Positions 15,374 to 24,124 of a stretch of DNA of 64,000 nucleotides are shown here, one piece after another. Location of the stretch: positions 62,001 to 126,000 of the forward strand of contig CAVKBM010000002.1 of assembly GCA_963654355.1 (NCBI GenBank), in the 5' to 3' direction. Position numbers and translations under genes: made by a program. Below the pieces are notes generated by a model. It was not told the DNA's origin. It ran no database searches and worked only from the letters and a program-made list of their open reading frames with translations. The DNA is from UBA1181 sp963654355 (GTDB lineage: Bacteria; Bacteroidota; Bacteroidia; Bacteroidales; Paludibacteraceae). Numbering within the stretch: the stretch's first letter is position 1; each line of letters begins with the position of its first letter.

Positions 15374-17623
15374 ATGGCTAAAAAAAACAAAAAAATAAAA
15401 ACATCTGCTAAGGCTAATGGGGGAACACCTATCAAGTCAAAAAAAGGTAAGGTAACCAACGTGCATAGGCAGGTAGGCATCACCAAACAAGAGATGGTGA
15501 ACCGCACGGTAAGTTTCTTTGAGAAAAATCCTAATAGCGTATTTAACAACCGCCAAATCGCCAACGAAATTGCATTGTCGTCAATGGCTCAGCGAAAAAT
15601 GCTCACCGTCATCCTTGACACGCTCGTCGCTCAAGAGTATCTCGATGAGCCTTCAACAGGCAAATACCGTCTGAGCAATCAACACGGCACTGTCGTCGGC
15701 AAGTTAGAGAGGCATGCAGGCGGTAAAATCTATCTCGTTCCTGAAGATGGAGGAGAAGAGGTTTTCATACTTGATAAGTATCTGAATAAGTCTATCGTCG
15801 GCGACACAGTAAGAGTCCGCCTCTTTGCCACGAAAAAAGGGCAAGCTCCAGAGGGGCAAGTTGTCGATTTGCTTCAACGAGGGCGCGACATCTACATCGG
15901 AAAATTGGATGTCAAGAACAACTATGCTTTCTTGATAGCCGACTCAAAACTGCTCACCAACGACATTTTCATTCCGATAGACAAATTGAATGGTGGAAAA
16001 TCGGGAGACAAGGCAGCCGTACGTATCGTAGCTTGGGAAAACCGCGACCGAAATCCTGTCGGCGAAGTAGTCGAAATACTAGGTGCATCTGGAGAAAACG
16101 AGACGGAAATGCACGCCATTTTGATGGAGTACGGACTTCCTTATTCGTACCCTCAAGCTATAGAGGAGTTGGCAGACCAGATTCCTGAAGAGATTCCTGA
16201 AGAAGAAATAAAAAAACGTTTGGACATGCGCCAAGTGCCCACCTTCACGATAGACCCCGCAGATGCGAAAGACTTTGACGATGCACTCTCCATCCGTAAG
16301 TTGGAGAATGGAAACTGGGAAATTGGTGTCCACATCGCTGACGTTACACATTATGTAAAGGAGGGCGACATCATCAACCAAGAGGGCTACAAACGTGCCA
16401 CTTCCGTCTACCTCGTAGACAGAACCGTGCCAATGCTCCCTGAGCGATTGTCCAACAAACTCTGCTCTCTTCGTCCGAATGAGGAGAAACTCTGCTTCTC
16501 CGTTGTTTTTGAAATGGACGAGAAGGCGAACGTATTGAAATACAATATCGTACACACTGTCATCAACTCCGATAGACGTTTCACCTACGAGGAGGCACAA
16601 CAGGTGATCGAGACGCAACAAGGCGACATGAAAGAGCAAATTCTCACCTTAGACAAGCTGGCCAAAAAGCTGCGTGAACGTCGTTTCAAAGAGGGAGCCA
16701 TTGCATTTGACAGAGAAGAAGTTCGCTTCGAAATTGATGAGAAAGGGAAACCACTCAGCGTCTATTTTAAGATTTCGCAAGATGCGAACAAGTTGATTGA
16801 AGAGTTTATGTTGCTCGCCAACAGAACCGTTGCCGAACATATCGGAAAGATCAAATCTGGGTCGCACTCCCATAAAGGCAACGACAAGGAGAGCAAGGCC
16901 AAAACCTTCGTCTACCGTATCCACGACCAACCTGATTCTGAGAAGTTGACCAACCTCTCGCAATTCATCTCTAAGTTCGGCTACAAACTGAAAACGACAG
17001 GTAAAAACAAGGAAATATCGACCTCTATCAACCATCTGCTCACCGAGGTGCAAGGCAAACGCGAACAAAACCTCATTGAGACAATCGCCGTTCGCTCTAT
17101 GGCGAAAGCAGAATACTCTACCGAGAATATTGGACACTACGGTTTGGCCTTCGAATACTACACCCACTTCACTTCTCCTATCCGTCGTTACCCAGATATG
17201 ATGGTGCATCGCCTGCTTGACAGATATGCAGAGGGTGGGAAAAGTGCCAACAAGAACGAGTATGAGGAATACTGCAAACACTGCTCCGAAATGGAACAAT
17301 TGGCAGCAACCGCCGAACGCGCCTCTATTAAATACAAACAAGTGGAGTATATGCAAGACAAAGTCGGTAAGACTTTCGCAGGCGTGGTATCTGGCATCCA
17401 AGAATGGGGTATCTACGTTGAACTTAACGAGAATAAGTGCGAGGGTATGATTCCTATCCGAGACTTAGACGACGACTACTATTCTTTCGACGAGAAAAAC
17501 TACTGCTTGATCGGTCGTAAAACCCACAGAACTTACCAATTGGGCGACGAGGTGGTTGTCAGAGTCAAGAAAACCAACCTTGATAAGAAACAAATGGACT
17601 TTGAAATGCTTGAAAAATTATAA
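15374..17623 (+). CDS. rnr: Ribonuclease R (3'-5' exoribonuclease)
   Basis: This 749-aa RNB-family exoribonuclease degrades structured RNA from the 3' end. After a lysine-rich N-terminus (1-35) come a winged-helix segment (about 35-100), cold-shock domains (about 105-235), the catalytic RNB domain (about 280-630) and a C-terminal S1 domain (about 660-745). The active-site segment DPADAKDFDDAL (about 294-305) provides the metal-binding aspartates, and YRIHDQPDSEKL and FTSPIRRYPD are further family motifs. Length and order match RNase R rather than RNase II. A lipoprotein gene starts 11 bases after the stop and may be co-transcribed. Confidence 0.95.
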   Translation: MAKKNKKIKTSAKANGGTPIKSKKGKVTNVHRQVGITKQEMVNRTVSFFEKNPNSVFNNRQIANEIALSSMAQRKMLTVILDTLVAQEYLDEPSTGKYRLSNQHGTVVGKLERHAGGKIYLVPEDGGEEVFILDKYLNKSIVGDTVRVRLFATKKGQAPEGQVVDLLQRGRDIYIGKLDVKNNYAFLIADSKLLTNDIFIPIDKLNGGKSGDKAAVRIVAWENRDRNPVGEVVEILGASGENETEMHAILMEYGLPYSYPQAIEELADQIPEEIPEEEIKKRLDMRQVPTFTIDPADAKDFDDALSIRKLENGNWEIGVHIADVTHYVKEGDIINQEGYKRATSVYLVDRTVPMLPERLSNKLCSLRPNEEKLCFSVVFEMDEKANVLKYNIVHTVINSDRRFTYEEAQQVIETQQGDMKEQILTLDKLAKKLRERRFKEGAIAFDREEVRFEIDEKGKPLSVYFKISQDANKLIEEFMLLANRTVAEHIGKIKSGSHSHKGNDKESKAKTFVYRIHDQPDSEKLTNLSQFISKFGYKLKTTGKNKEISTSINHLLTEVQGKREQNLIETIAVRSMAKAEYSTENIGHYGLAFEYYTHFTSPIRRYPDMMVHRLLDRYAEGGKSANKNEYEEYCKHCSEMEQLAATAERASIKYKQVEYMQDKVGKTFAGVVSGIQEWGIYVELNENKCEGMIPIRDLDDDYYSFDEKNYCLIGRKTHRTYQLGDEVVVRVKKTNLDKKQMDFEMLEKL

Positions 17624-17634
17624 GATATTCAAAC

Positions 17635-18498
17635 ATGATGGATTTTTTTAGAAAGAATTTTAGCATCCTATGCTGTGCATTGACAGTTGCCTCATTGGTT
17701 AGTTGCAATAAGTCGGCGGTCAAAACAGACTGGGAAGAAATGAATCTCAAAGGAGATGTGAAGAGTTATTGGGAACGTGAATATACAGCCTACGCAGGCG
17801 AAAGTGGAAAGGCGGAGAAAGACCGATTAGTCAAATCCATCAAATTCACTTTCAACAAAGATGGCTATCTGTCGGAGGTAGATTGGTTTGATTCAGATGC
17901 CGACACCATTCAAAAAGTCATTTCAGAGTTTGACAATACTGGTAGACCCATCATAAAACACAGATATGACGAGTTCGGCAGACTTTCAAGTTCCTCATAT
18001 TTCACCTACGACGAGAAAGGTCGACTTCTCAATACTGAGTTTCGAGACGCATACGAGGCAACCATCATGATTGAAGCAACAGAATACAATGACGAAAACC
18101 TCATTGAGACAACCACACAGACAGTTCCAAAGAACGGTGAAAATATTGTTACACAGCGAGTTATTCGTCAGATGACAAAAAACGGGCTGCCCAAGGAGAC
18201 CAAAGTGTACAACGAAAAGAAAGAGTTGATCAACTATCGCAAAGAGACCTACAACGAACAGGAGCAGTTAGTCGCCTTCAAAGTGTATGCATCCGACGAG
18301 CAAACAGAGATTCTCTCAGCCCAATTCGAGTACGACAACTGGGGCAACGTCGTCAAGCAGCAAGCCAATGGCGAAGAAGAATACAAAACACAAACCTACA
18401 AATACATCTTTGATAGCAAAAAGAACTGGACTTCAGTCGCCAACTACGGAGATGGAGAAGTACAGGGATTGACAGAGAGAGAGATTGAGTACTATTAG
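17635..18498 (+). CDS. Putative lipoprotein with YD/RHS-like repeats
   Basis: This 287-aa protein is of unknown function. The first ~25 residues form a lipoprotein signal peptide with the lipobox LVSC (Cys about 24), so it should be anchored in the outer membrane or periplasm. The rest contains repeated short motifs of the type FDNTGRPIIKHRYDEFGRL, YDEKGRLLNTEF and YDNWGNVVKQQ, which are the tyrosine-aspartate turns seen in RHS/YD-repeat and related beta-rich proteins. It ends in a strong terminator, so with rnr it may form a two-gene unit. Two adjacent ATGs (17635, 17638) are possible starts. Confidence 0.75.
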   Translation: MMDFFRKNFSILCCALTVASLVSCNKSAVKTDWEEMNLKGDVKSYWEREYTAYAGESGKAEKDRLVKSIKFTFNKDGYLSEVDWFDSDADTIQKVISEFDNTGRPIIKHRYDEFGRLSSSSYFTYDEKGRLLNTEFRDAYEATIMIEATEYNDENLIETTTQTVPKNGENIVTQRVIRQMTKNGLPKETKVYNEKKELINYRKETYNEQEQLVAFKVYASDEQTEILSAQFEYDNWGNVVKQQANGEEEYKTQTYKYIFDSKKNWTSVANYGDGEVQGLTEREIEYY

Positions 18499-18505
18499 AA
18501 ATAAC

Positions 18506-18547
18506 AAAATGGACTTTTTGTCAACCGCAAAAAGTCCATTTTATTTT
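18506..18547 (+). terminator. Rho-independent terminator after the lipoprotein gene
   Basis: A perfect 15-bp stem (AAAATGGACTTTTTG at 18506-18520 and CAAAAAGTCCATTTT at 18528-18542) with a 7-base loop is followed by a T-run. Confidence 0.88.
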
Positions 18548-18651
18548 TCTCACAATACATTTACTTCCAAACCAGTCATATAAAGTTTGCGTACAAGTCC
18601 GAGCAATAGACACTCAAACTACACTATATTTTATCACAAAAATTTTCTCCC
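18543..18651. other. Short spacer between convergent genes
   Basis: The spacer is AT-rich with no gene, repeat or RNA structure beyond the terminator at its left edge. Confidence 0.4.
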
Positions 18652-20448
18652 CTATTCTCCCCCTTCAATCGTCTTAGCAATCTTCTCAATATTCAAACTA
18701 CGAGCAGAAGCGTCCATAATTTGCTTGTATACGCCACCCTCTTTGTAGACTTCGTCAGGAGTTCCACCTTGCTCTACTCGTCCGTTCTGCAACACATAAA
18801 TCATATCGCTATCAATAATCTGCGAGATACTATGCGAGATGATGATTACCGTTCTATTTTGCTTGATAGCATCAATGCTGTTCTTAATCTGCTCGGTTGC
18901 CACTGCATCCAAACTGGCTGTCGGTTCATCTAAGAAAATAATCGGAGGATTCTTCAAGAACATTCTCGCAATCGCAATTCGTTGCTGCTGACCACCTGAT
19001 AACATCGTCGCCTTGCTGTCAAACTTGTTCGGCAGAGACATCACCTGATCATACAGAAAAGACTTTTTCGCCGCGTCATACACTTCGTCCATCGTCGCAT
19101 TAGGATTACCATACAAGATATTCTCGGCTATTGTTCCGTCAAAGATGTGATTCTTCTGCAGCACCAAACCGATATTATCGCGCAAATACTGCGTGTCATA
19201 CTCATTCAAATCAACACCATCCAATTTGATAGATCCACAATCCGGCTTATAAAATTTGTCCAACAAGTTGACAATCGTACTCTTTCCCGCACCCGACAAA
19301 CCAACGAACGCAGTAATCTTGCCTTTATCTATCTTCATATTGATATTGTGCAGCGCTTTCGTGCCATTAGGGTAAGTAAAGTCAACATTGCAAATATCAA
19401 TATTCCCTTCAATCTTAGTCGGACGATACTTTCCCGTCTCCTCAATATCCTGTTCATTGTTTAAAATTCCGAAGAAACCATCCGCATAGATTAGAGCATC
19501 ATTCATATCGTCAAAAATACGGTGCAACTGCATGATCGGAGCCACCACATTATTGAACAACATCACATGGTACATAATTTTTCCAATCGTCATACCAGGG
19601 TAATCTGTCAACACCAAGTACGCTGTAAGAATGATAATTGCCACCGTTCCAATCTGTTGGAAGAAACTTTTCAAGCCATCATACCAAAAACTTGTCTTTC
19701 TCGTAGACATCTGATTTCCAGTCAGTTTATCTTGAATAGTCGCCTGCTTATCCTCCTCAATCTTCTCCCTATTGAAAGATTTTATCACAGTGATGGACTC
19801 AAGGATATTCATGATTCCATGACTTTTCGCCTCTCTCTCTCTACGCATATTCTGACGCCAGCCTTTCAATTTCTTCGCTTGCCGAACCGTGATGACAAAG
19901 TAGATAGGAACAATAATCAATGCCGTTAAGCCGACCCATACATTAGCCCTAAACATCAGCACTAATGCCAGAATCGCACTTAGAAAAAGGGGCAGCAAAT
20001 CAATGAAGAAATTCTGCACAGTCCTTGACAAGCTGCTAATTCCCTGATCTATACGCGTTTGCAATTTTCCAGGTTCATTGTCGGTGGCAGAGAAAAAAGC
20101 CACTCTAAACTTCAACACCTTATTGACAACAGCCAACGACAAATCCTTCGACACGAAGATTCTTATCTTTTCTCCAAAGAAATTCTGAAAGAATTTGATA
20201 AACGCAGACAGCACCTCTTTCGACAAAAGAACGATTGCGATCAAGGAGACTATGTGTAACGCTTTGCCATCCCAACCGCCTCCCGAGGTAATATGCGCAT
20301 TTATAGAATCAACAGCCCAATCAAGAACAACAGCGTTCACCTGAGCCATACAAGATCCTATCAAAGTCAGAAGCAACGTAGCCACCACATACCACTTGTA
20401 AGGAGCTACATATTTTTTTAAATTTTTAAATAATTGTACAAGGTTCAT
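18652..20448 (-). CDS. ABC exporter half-transporter (fused membrane and ATPase domains)
   Basis: This 598-aa protein has an N-terminal six-helix ABC transporter membrane domain (about 15-320) fused to an ATPase domain (about 345-590). Walker A GLSGAGKST (383-391), the signature LSGGQQQRIAIA, Walker B IIFLDEPTASLD and the switch histidine in IIISHSISQI are intact, so it should be active as a homodimer. The layout is that of the MsbA/multidrug/lipid exporter group; the substrate cannot be assigned. It is a single gene, divergent from mrp, with -7 boxes on the minus strand at 20498-20505 and 20508-20515. Confidence 0.9.
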   Translation of the reverse strand: MNLVQLFKNLKKYVAPYKWYVVATLLLTLIGSCMAQVNAVVLDWAVDSINAHITSGGGWDGKALHIVSLIAIVLLSKEVLSAFIKFFQNFFGEKIRIFVSKDLSLAVVNKVLKFRVAFFSATDNEPGKLQTRIDQGISSLSRTVQNFFIDLLPLFLSAILALVLMFRANVWVGLTALIIVPIYFVITVRQAKKLKGWRQNMRREREAKSHGIMNILESITVIKSFNREKIEEDKQATIQDKLTGNQMSTRKTSFWYDGLKSFFQQIGTVAIIILTAYLVLTDYPGMTIGKIMYHVMLFNNVVAPIMQLHRIFDDMNDALIYADGFFGILNNEQDIEETGKYRPTKIEGNIDICNVDFTYPNGTKALHNINMKIDKGKITAFVGLSGAGKSTIVNLLDKFYKPDCGSIKLDGVDLNEYDTQYLRDNIGLVLQKNHIFDGTIAENILYGNPNATMDEVYDAAKKSFLYDQVMSLPNKFDSKATMLSGGQQQRIAIARMFLKNPPIIFLDEPTASLDAVATEQIKNSIDAIKQNRTVIIISHSISQIIDSDMIYVLQNGRVEQGGTPDEVYKEGGVYKQIMDASARSLNIEKIAKTIEGGE

Positions 20449-20497
20449 CTATGTATGGGAAGATTAAGTTAATATTTTCATTCTTTCTCACATACTA

Positions 20498-20528
20498 CAA
20501 AATTAAGCAAATATAATTTGTAATTTTG
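20498..20528. promoter_or_regulatory. Compact divergent promoters for the ABC exporter and mrp genes
   Basis: Minus-strand TAATTTTG (20498-20505) and TATATTTG (20508-20515) face the ABC gene, and plus-strand TAATTTTG (20521-20528) lies 22 bases before the mrp ATG at 20551. All fit TAnnTTTG, and the two directions nearly touch. Confidence 0.55.
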
Positions 20529-20550
20529 TTTTCACTAAACAGATATAATT

Positions 20551-21663
20551 ATGGCATTTTATCCTCAGTTAGTATTAGACGCACTCAAGCATGTGCGATA
20601 CCCTGGCACGGGCGAAGATATTGTCACCGCCAACATGGTCGACGACAACATCCGAATTGATGGGAATAAGATTTCGTTCTCTTTACTTTTAGAGAAACCT
20701 AATGATCCTTTTGCAAAATCTCTTGTGAAAGCCGCCGAGCAAGCCATCCTCACCTACGTTGGAGATGAGGCGGAGATAAAAGGGAACATAGACGTTCGCT
20801 TCAAAACAGAATTGCCTAAAGCAGCAGACAAGCTGTTGCCTCAGGTTAAAAATATCATTGCAGTCTCTTCTGGAAAAGGAGGAGTCGGCAAATCGACAGT
20901 CTCATCCAATTTGGCTGTTGCCTTGGCAAAAAAAGGGTACAAAGTCGGACTCTTGGATGCTGATATTTTCGGTCCCTCCATACCGAAAATGTTTGGGTTG
21001 GAAGAAGCTCGCCCTATTCTTGAAGATGTCAACGGACGAGAGTTGATTCGACCTGAGGAAAAATATGGAGTTAAAATGCTCTCCATCGGTTTCTTTGTAG
21101 ACCCCGAGAATGCCGTACTCTGGCGTGGCGGAATGGCAAGCAACGCTCTCAAGCAGTTAATTTCGGATGCCAACTGGGGCGACTTAGATTTCTTCATCGT
21201 CGACCTTCCACCAGGAACCAGCGATATCCACCTCACGATGGTGCAGACTGTAGCTATCACAGGTGCGATTGTTGTCAGCACGCCCCAACAAGTGGCATTA
21301 GCAGACGCTCGCAAAGGCATTAGCATGTTCCAAGGGGAGAAAGTCAACGTGCCTATCTTAGGGTTAGTGGAAAATATGGCATGGTTCACTCCTGCCGAAT
21401 TGCCAGAGAACAAATATTACATTTTCGGGAAAGAAGGTTGCAAATCCTTGGCTAAACAACTTGACCTGCCACTCCTCGGACAAATTCCTATCGTTCAGAG
21501 CATTTGTGAGGGAGGAGACAACGGCACCCCAGTAGCCTGCGACGAAAACACCATCACAGGCAAAGCGTTCGCCGACTTAGCCAACAATGTGGTTAAACAA
21601 GTGGAGGTCAGAAATGCCACATTACCCCAGACTCACATCGTAGAAGTAAAAAAGCATTCTTGA
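20551..21663 (+). CDS. mrp: Mrp/NBP35-family P-loop iron-sulfur carrier protein
   Basis: This is a 370-aa protein of the Mrp/ApbC group, ATP-binding scaffolds thought to carry Fe-S clusters to target enzymes. An N-terminal DUF59 (MIP18-like) domain (about 1-90) precedes the MinD-like ATPase with the deviant Walker A SSGKGGVGKST (about 106-116) and DLPPGTSDIHL. The place where classical Mrp proteins carry the cluster-binding CxxC before IFG reads MAWFTPAELPENKYYIFG here, with no cysteines, so cluster binding would have to work differently. I believe this form is common in Bacteroidota, but I could not check that. The tsaC gene follows with its own -7 box. Confidence 0.88.
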   Translation: MAFYPQLVLDALKHVRYPGTGEDIVTANMVDDNIRIDGNKISFSLLLEKPNDPFAKSLVKAAEQAILTYVGDEAEIKGNIDVRFKTELPKAADKLLPQVKNIIAVSSGKGGVGKSTVSSNLAVALAKKGYKVGLLDADIFGPSIPKMFGLEEARPILEDVNGRELIRPEEKYGVKMLSIGFFVDPENAVLWRGGMASNALKQLISDANWGDLDFFIVDLPPGTSDIHLTMVQTVAITGAIVVSTPQQVALADARKGISMFQGEKVNVPILGLVENMAWFTPAELPENKYYIFGKEGCKSLAKQLDLPLLGQIPIVQSICEGGDNGTPVACDENTITGKAFADLANNVVKQVEVRNATLPQTHIVEVKKHS

Positions 21664-21707
21664 ATGATTGTTCCGCAAAGGTAAAAAGATTTTTTGGGGA
21701 AATTCAT

Positions 21708-21715
21708 TACCTTTG
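21708..21715 (+). promoter_or_regulatory. -7 box (TACCTTTG) that sets the tsaC start
   Basis: TACCTTTG fits TAnnTTTG. Transcription would begin near 21722, so the in-frame ATG at 21660 cannot be used from this promoter. The start at 21762, where YrdC homology begins, is preferred. Confidence 0.6.
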
Positions 21716-21761
21716 CAGAATCAACGTCGGCGCATCCACTTGCGCCTATAATGCGAAACAT

Positions 21762-22373
21762 ATGCTTATCAGAATTTATCCGGAAAATCCGAACCAGCGA
21801 GAGATAGACAAAGTAGTGCAATTTCTTCGCGACGGTGGATTAATCGTCTACCCCACCGACACTATCTATGGTTTGGGCTGCGATATCTTCAACACGAAAG
21901 CAGTTGAGAAAATTTGCAGATATAAGAAAATTGATGTTCGCAAAGCCAACCTCTCTTTCATCTGCCACGACCTCAGCAATATCAGCCAATACGCAAAAGT
22001 GGATAACGACACATTCAAGTTGATGAAGAAAAACCTGCCAGGGCCGTTCACTTTCATTCTCAACGGCAATAACAGTCTGCCAAAGCTTTTCCGCAACAAA
22101 AAGACTGTCGGAATCCGTGTGCCAGACAACAACATCATTCTCGAACTTGTAAAAGGATTGGGCAACCCCATCCTCTCTACCTCTGTACGCGACGAGAATG
22201 ACGATATTCTTGAGTATTTCACAGATCCTGAACTAATCCACGAGCGTTACGAAGGCATCGCGGACGTCGTTATCAATGGCGGATACGGAGCACTTGAGCC
22301 ATCTACGATTGTTGACTGCACGGGCGACGAGCCAGTTGTCGTTCGTCAAGGGAAAGGCGAATTGATTTGGTAA
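21762..22373 (+). CDS. tsaC: L-threonylcarbamoyladenylate synthase (YrdC/Sua5 family)
   Basis: This 203-aa cytosolic enzyme makes threonylcarbamoyl-AMP from threonine, bicarbonate and ATP, the first step of the tRNA t6A37 modification. The YrdC fold is recognisable from GGLIVYPTDTIYGLGCD near the N-terminus, KICRYKKID, LPGPFTFIL, the KKTVGIRVPDN strand and the final segment PSTIVDCTGDEPVVVRQGKGEL. An upstream in-frame ATG at 21660 would add 34 unrelated residues and precedes the promoter box, so 21762 is chosen. It lacks the extra Sua5 C-terminal domain. The EamA transporter gene follows after 21 bases. Confidence 0.93.
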   Translation: MLIRIYPENPNQREIDKVVQFLRDGGLIVYPTDTIYGLGCDIFNTKAVEKICRYKKIDVRKANLSFICHDLSNISQYAKVDNDTFKLMKKNLPGPFTFILNGNNSLPKLFRNKKTVGIRVPDNNIILELVKGLGNPILSTSVRDENDDILEYFTDPELIHERYEGIADVVINGGYGALEPSTIVDCTGDEPVVVRQGKGELIW

Positions 22374-22394
22374 AATATCGGAGCATTGTTTTGT

Positions 22395-23297
22395 ATGTGG
22401 GTTCTTTTGGCACTGTTATCCGCCCTTTTATTGGGCATTTATGATGTCTTCAAGAAAATTTCTTTAAAAGGGAATGCGGTAATACCTGTCCTTACCTCCT
22501 CTGTGGTCATCTCTGCGATCATCTTCTTTATTCCTATTTTCTTATCGAAGACTGCACCAGAAACAATGACTGCAGCACATTTCTATGTGCCATCAATTGA
22601 TTGGAACACACATCTTTTCATCTTCATAAAAGCAGTATTGGTGTTAGGCTCGTGGACATGCGCCTATTTCGGTATGAAAAATATTCCTATCACCATCTAC
22701 TCTCCCATACGAGCCACACAACCTGTGTGGACAGTCGTTGGCGCACTTGTCATCTTCTCCGAATCATTGACGCCTCTACAATTTTTAGGAATCGCAATCA
22801 CCATTACCTCCTTCTATCTGTTCTCGCTCGCAGGACACAAAGAAGGCGTGTCGTGGAAACGCAACCATTGGATTTGGCTCATCATCTTGGCCACCCTATT
22901 AGGAGCAGCCAGCGGACTCTATGACAAACACCTTATGCACCAATACGACCGTATTGCTGTACAAGTCTATAGCTCTATCTATCAAGCATTTGTGATGGGA
23001 ATAGTCTTCTTTCTTGTTTGGTACCCACACCGCAAAACATCGCCTTTCAGCTGGCGATGGAGCATCGTCGGCATCTCTCTCTTCCTAATGTTGGCCGACT
23101 ATGTCTATTATTGGGCACTTTCCGACCATAACGCACTCATATCTATAGTTTCAACCATTCGCAGGTCTGGAGCCGTCGTTCCATTCTTATACGGTGCTAT
23201 TTTATTGAGAGAGAAGAATTTAAAAGTAAAAGGTGTACTACTCTGCGGAATATTAATAGGTGTCGCACTTCTAACATTCGGAGCTCTGCGAGGCTGA
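22395..23297 (+). CDS. EamA/DMT-family transporter
   Basis: This is a 300-aa membrane protein with about ten hydrophobic helices in two EamA halves (about 1-140 and 150-300). The drug/metabolite transporter family exports amino acids, nucleosides or drugs, or takes up small metabolites; no substrate can be named. A typical family passage, IYSPIRATQPVWTVVGALVIFSE, closes the first half. The ATG at 22395 is preferred over the in-frame TTG at 22386. It follows tsaC closely and may be co-transcribed. Confidence 0.83.
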   Translation: MWVLLALLSALLLGIYDVFKKISLKGNAVIPVLTSSVVISAIIFFIPIFLSKTAPETMTAAHFYVPSIDWNTHLFIFIKAVLVLGSWTCAYFGMKNIPITIYSPIRATQPVWTVVGALVIFSESLTPLQFLGIAITITSFYLFSLAGHKEGVSWKRNHWIWLIILATLLGAASGLYDKHLMHQYDRIAVQVYSSIYQAFVMGIVFFLVWYPHRKTSPFSWRWSIVGISLFLMLADYVYYWALSDHNALISIVSTIRRSGAVVPFLYGAILLREKNLKVKGVLLCGILIGVALLTFGALRG

Positions 23298-23406
23298 CAC
23301 AAAATGAATCTGTTTTTGAATATATTTTTGTAAATTCGCTCTCTGAACTTAACCACTTAAAGAGGCGTTCGTATACAGATTATTAGCAAAATCTAAAAGA
23401 AAGTGC

Positions 23407-24069
23407 ATGAAGAAACTCATTTTCATAATCTCACTTATTCTATCGTATGTTTGCCCCCTGCAAGCCCAACTGACAATGGAGCATTTTTTTGTTCAACAGT
23501 TGAAACAGCAACTTCAGATCAATACAGAGACAAGGGCAGCACTCTTAGAAAAATACACATCAGGGAAAGGAAACGCACTGACACTCAAAGGGGGAGCAAC
23601 CGTAAACATACTTGAATACGAAGAAAACAGCTACTTAAAAGTACAAACATCAAAGCAAGGAACATTCACTCTGAAACGATGGAGTTGCGGGAAAGGAAAC
23701 TATTTTGCCATGTGTTGGAACATCTGCGCCCCCCTCTGCGACGCTGTTGTCAAAGTGGTGAGAGAAGACACCACAACAAAACCTTATAAGTACTATAACG
23801 TACCCATTCCAGAGGTTAAAATCACTGATTTTGTGATTGCAGACTCGCTCAAAGAAGATGGACTGACACCTGAGGATTTTTCCAATAAGTTAGAAATGGA
23901 ACTGATTAACTACGAGTTGCCCAACGGGGTGAAATTCGTAGCCAGCAATAACACTCCTCTATTTTTAGATGAGCAAAGAGCAAAGAAATATAAAAAGTAT
24001 TGGAAGAAAAACGACATTATCATACTCTTCGTGGACGGCGAACTTCTATCAGACATACCACAAAACTAA
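23407..24069 (+). CDS. Exported protein, DUF3256-like
   Basis: This 220-aa protein begins with a clear signal peptide (MKKLIFIISLILSYVCPLQAQ, cleavage near 20) and has no further membrane segment, so it is predicted periplasmic or exported. The central part (WSCGKGNYFAMCWNICAPLCDAVVKV) carries four cysteines in a short space. The layout recalls the Bacteroidota family DUF3256 (about 200 aa, with a conserved APxCD-like core), but this assignment is from memory of the family's appearance and is tentative. It lies 55 bases upstream of thiL. Confidence 0.6.
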   Translation: MKKLIFIISLILSYVCPLQAQLTMEHFFVQQLKQQLQINTETRAALLEKYTSGKGNALTLKGGATVNILEYEENSYLKVQTSKQGTFTLKRWSCGKGNYFAMCWNICAPLCDAVVKVVREDTTTKPYKYYNVPIPEVKITDFVIADSLKEDGLTPEDFSNKLEMELINYELPNGVKFVASNNTPLFLDEQRAKKYKKYWKKNDIIILFVDGELLSDIPQN

Positions 24070-24124
24070 ATTTGTCAATTTTCTAACACAAATAAAAAAC
24101 GAATAGACATAATATATACAAGAT

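Noticed and set aside
16649..17401. 250-codon minus-strand frame opposite rnr
   Set aside because: It overlaps the catalytic domain of RNase R entirely, and its composition is that of an antisense shadow; no family features.
20841..21413. 190-codon minus-strand frame opposite mrp
   Set aside because: It is antisense to conserved ATPase motifs; no independent signals.
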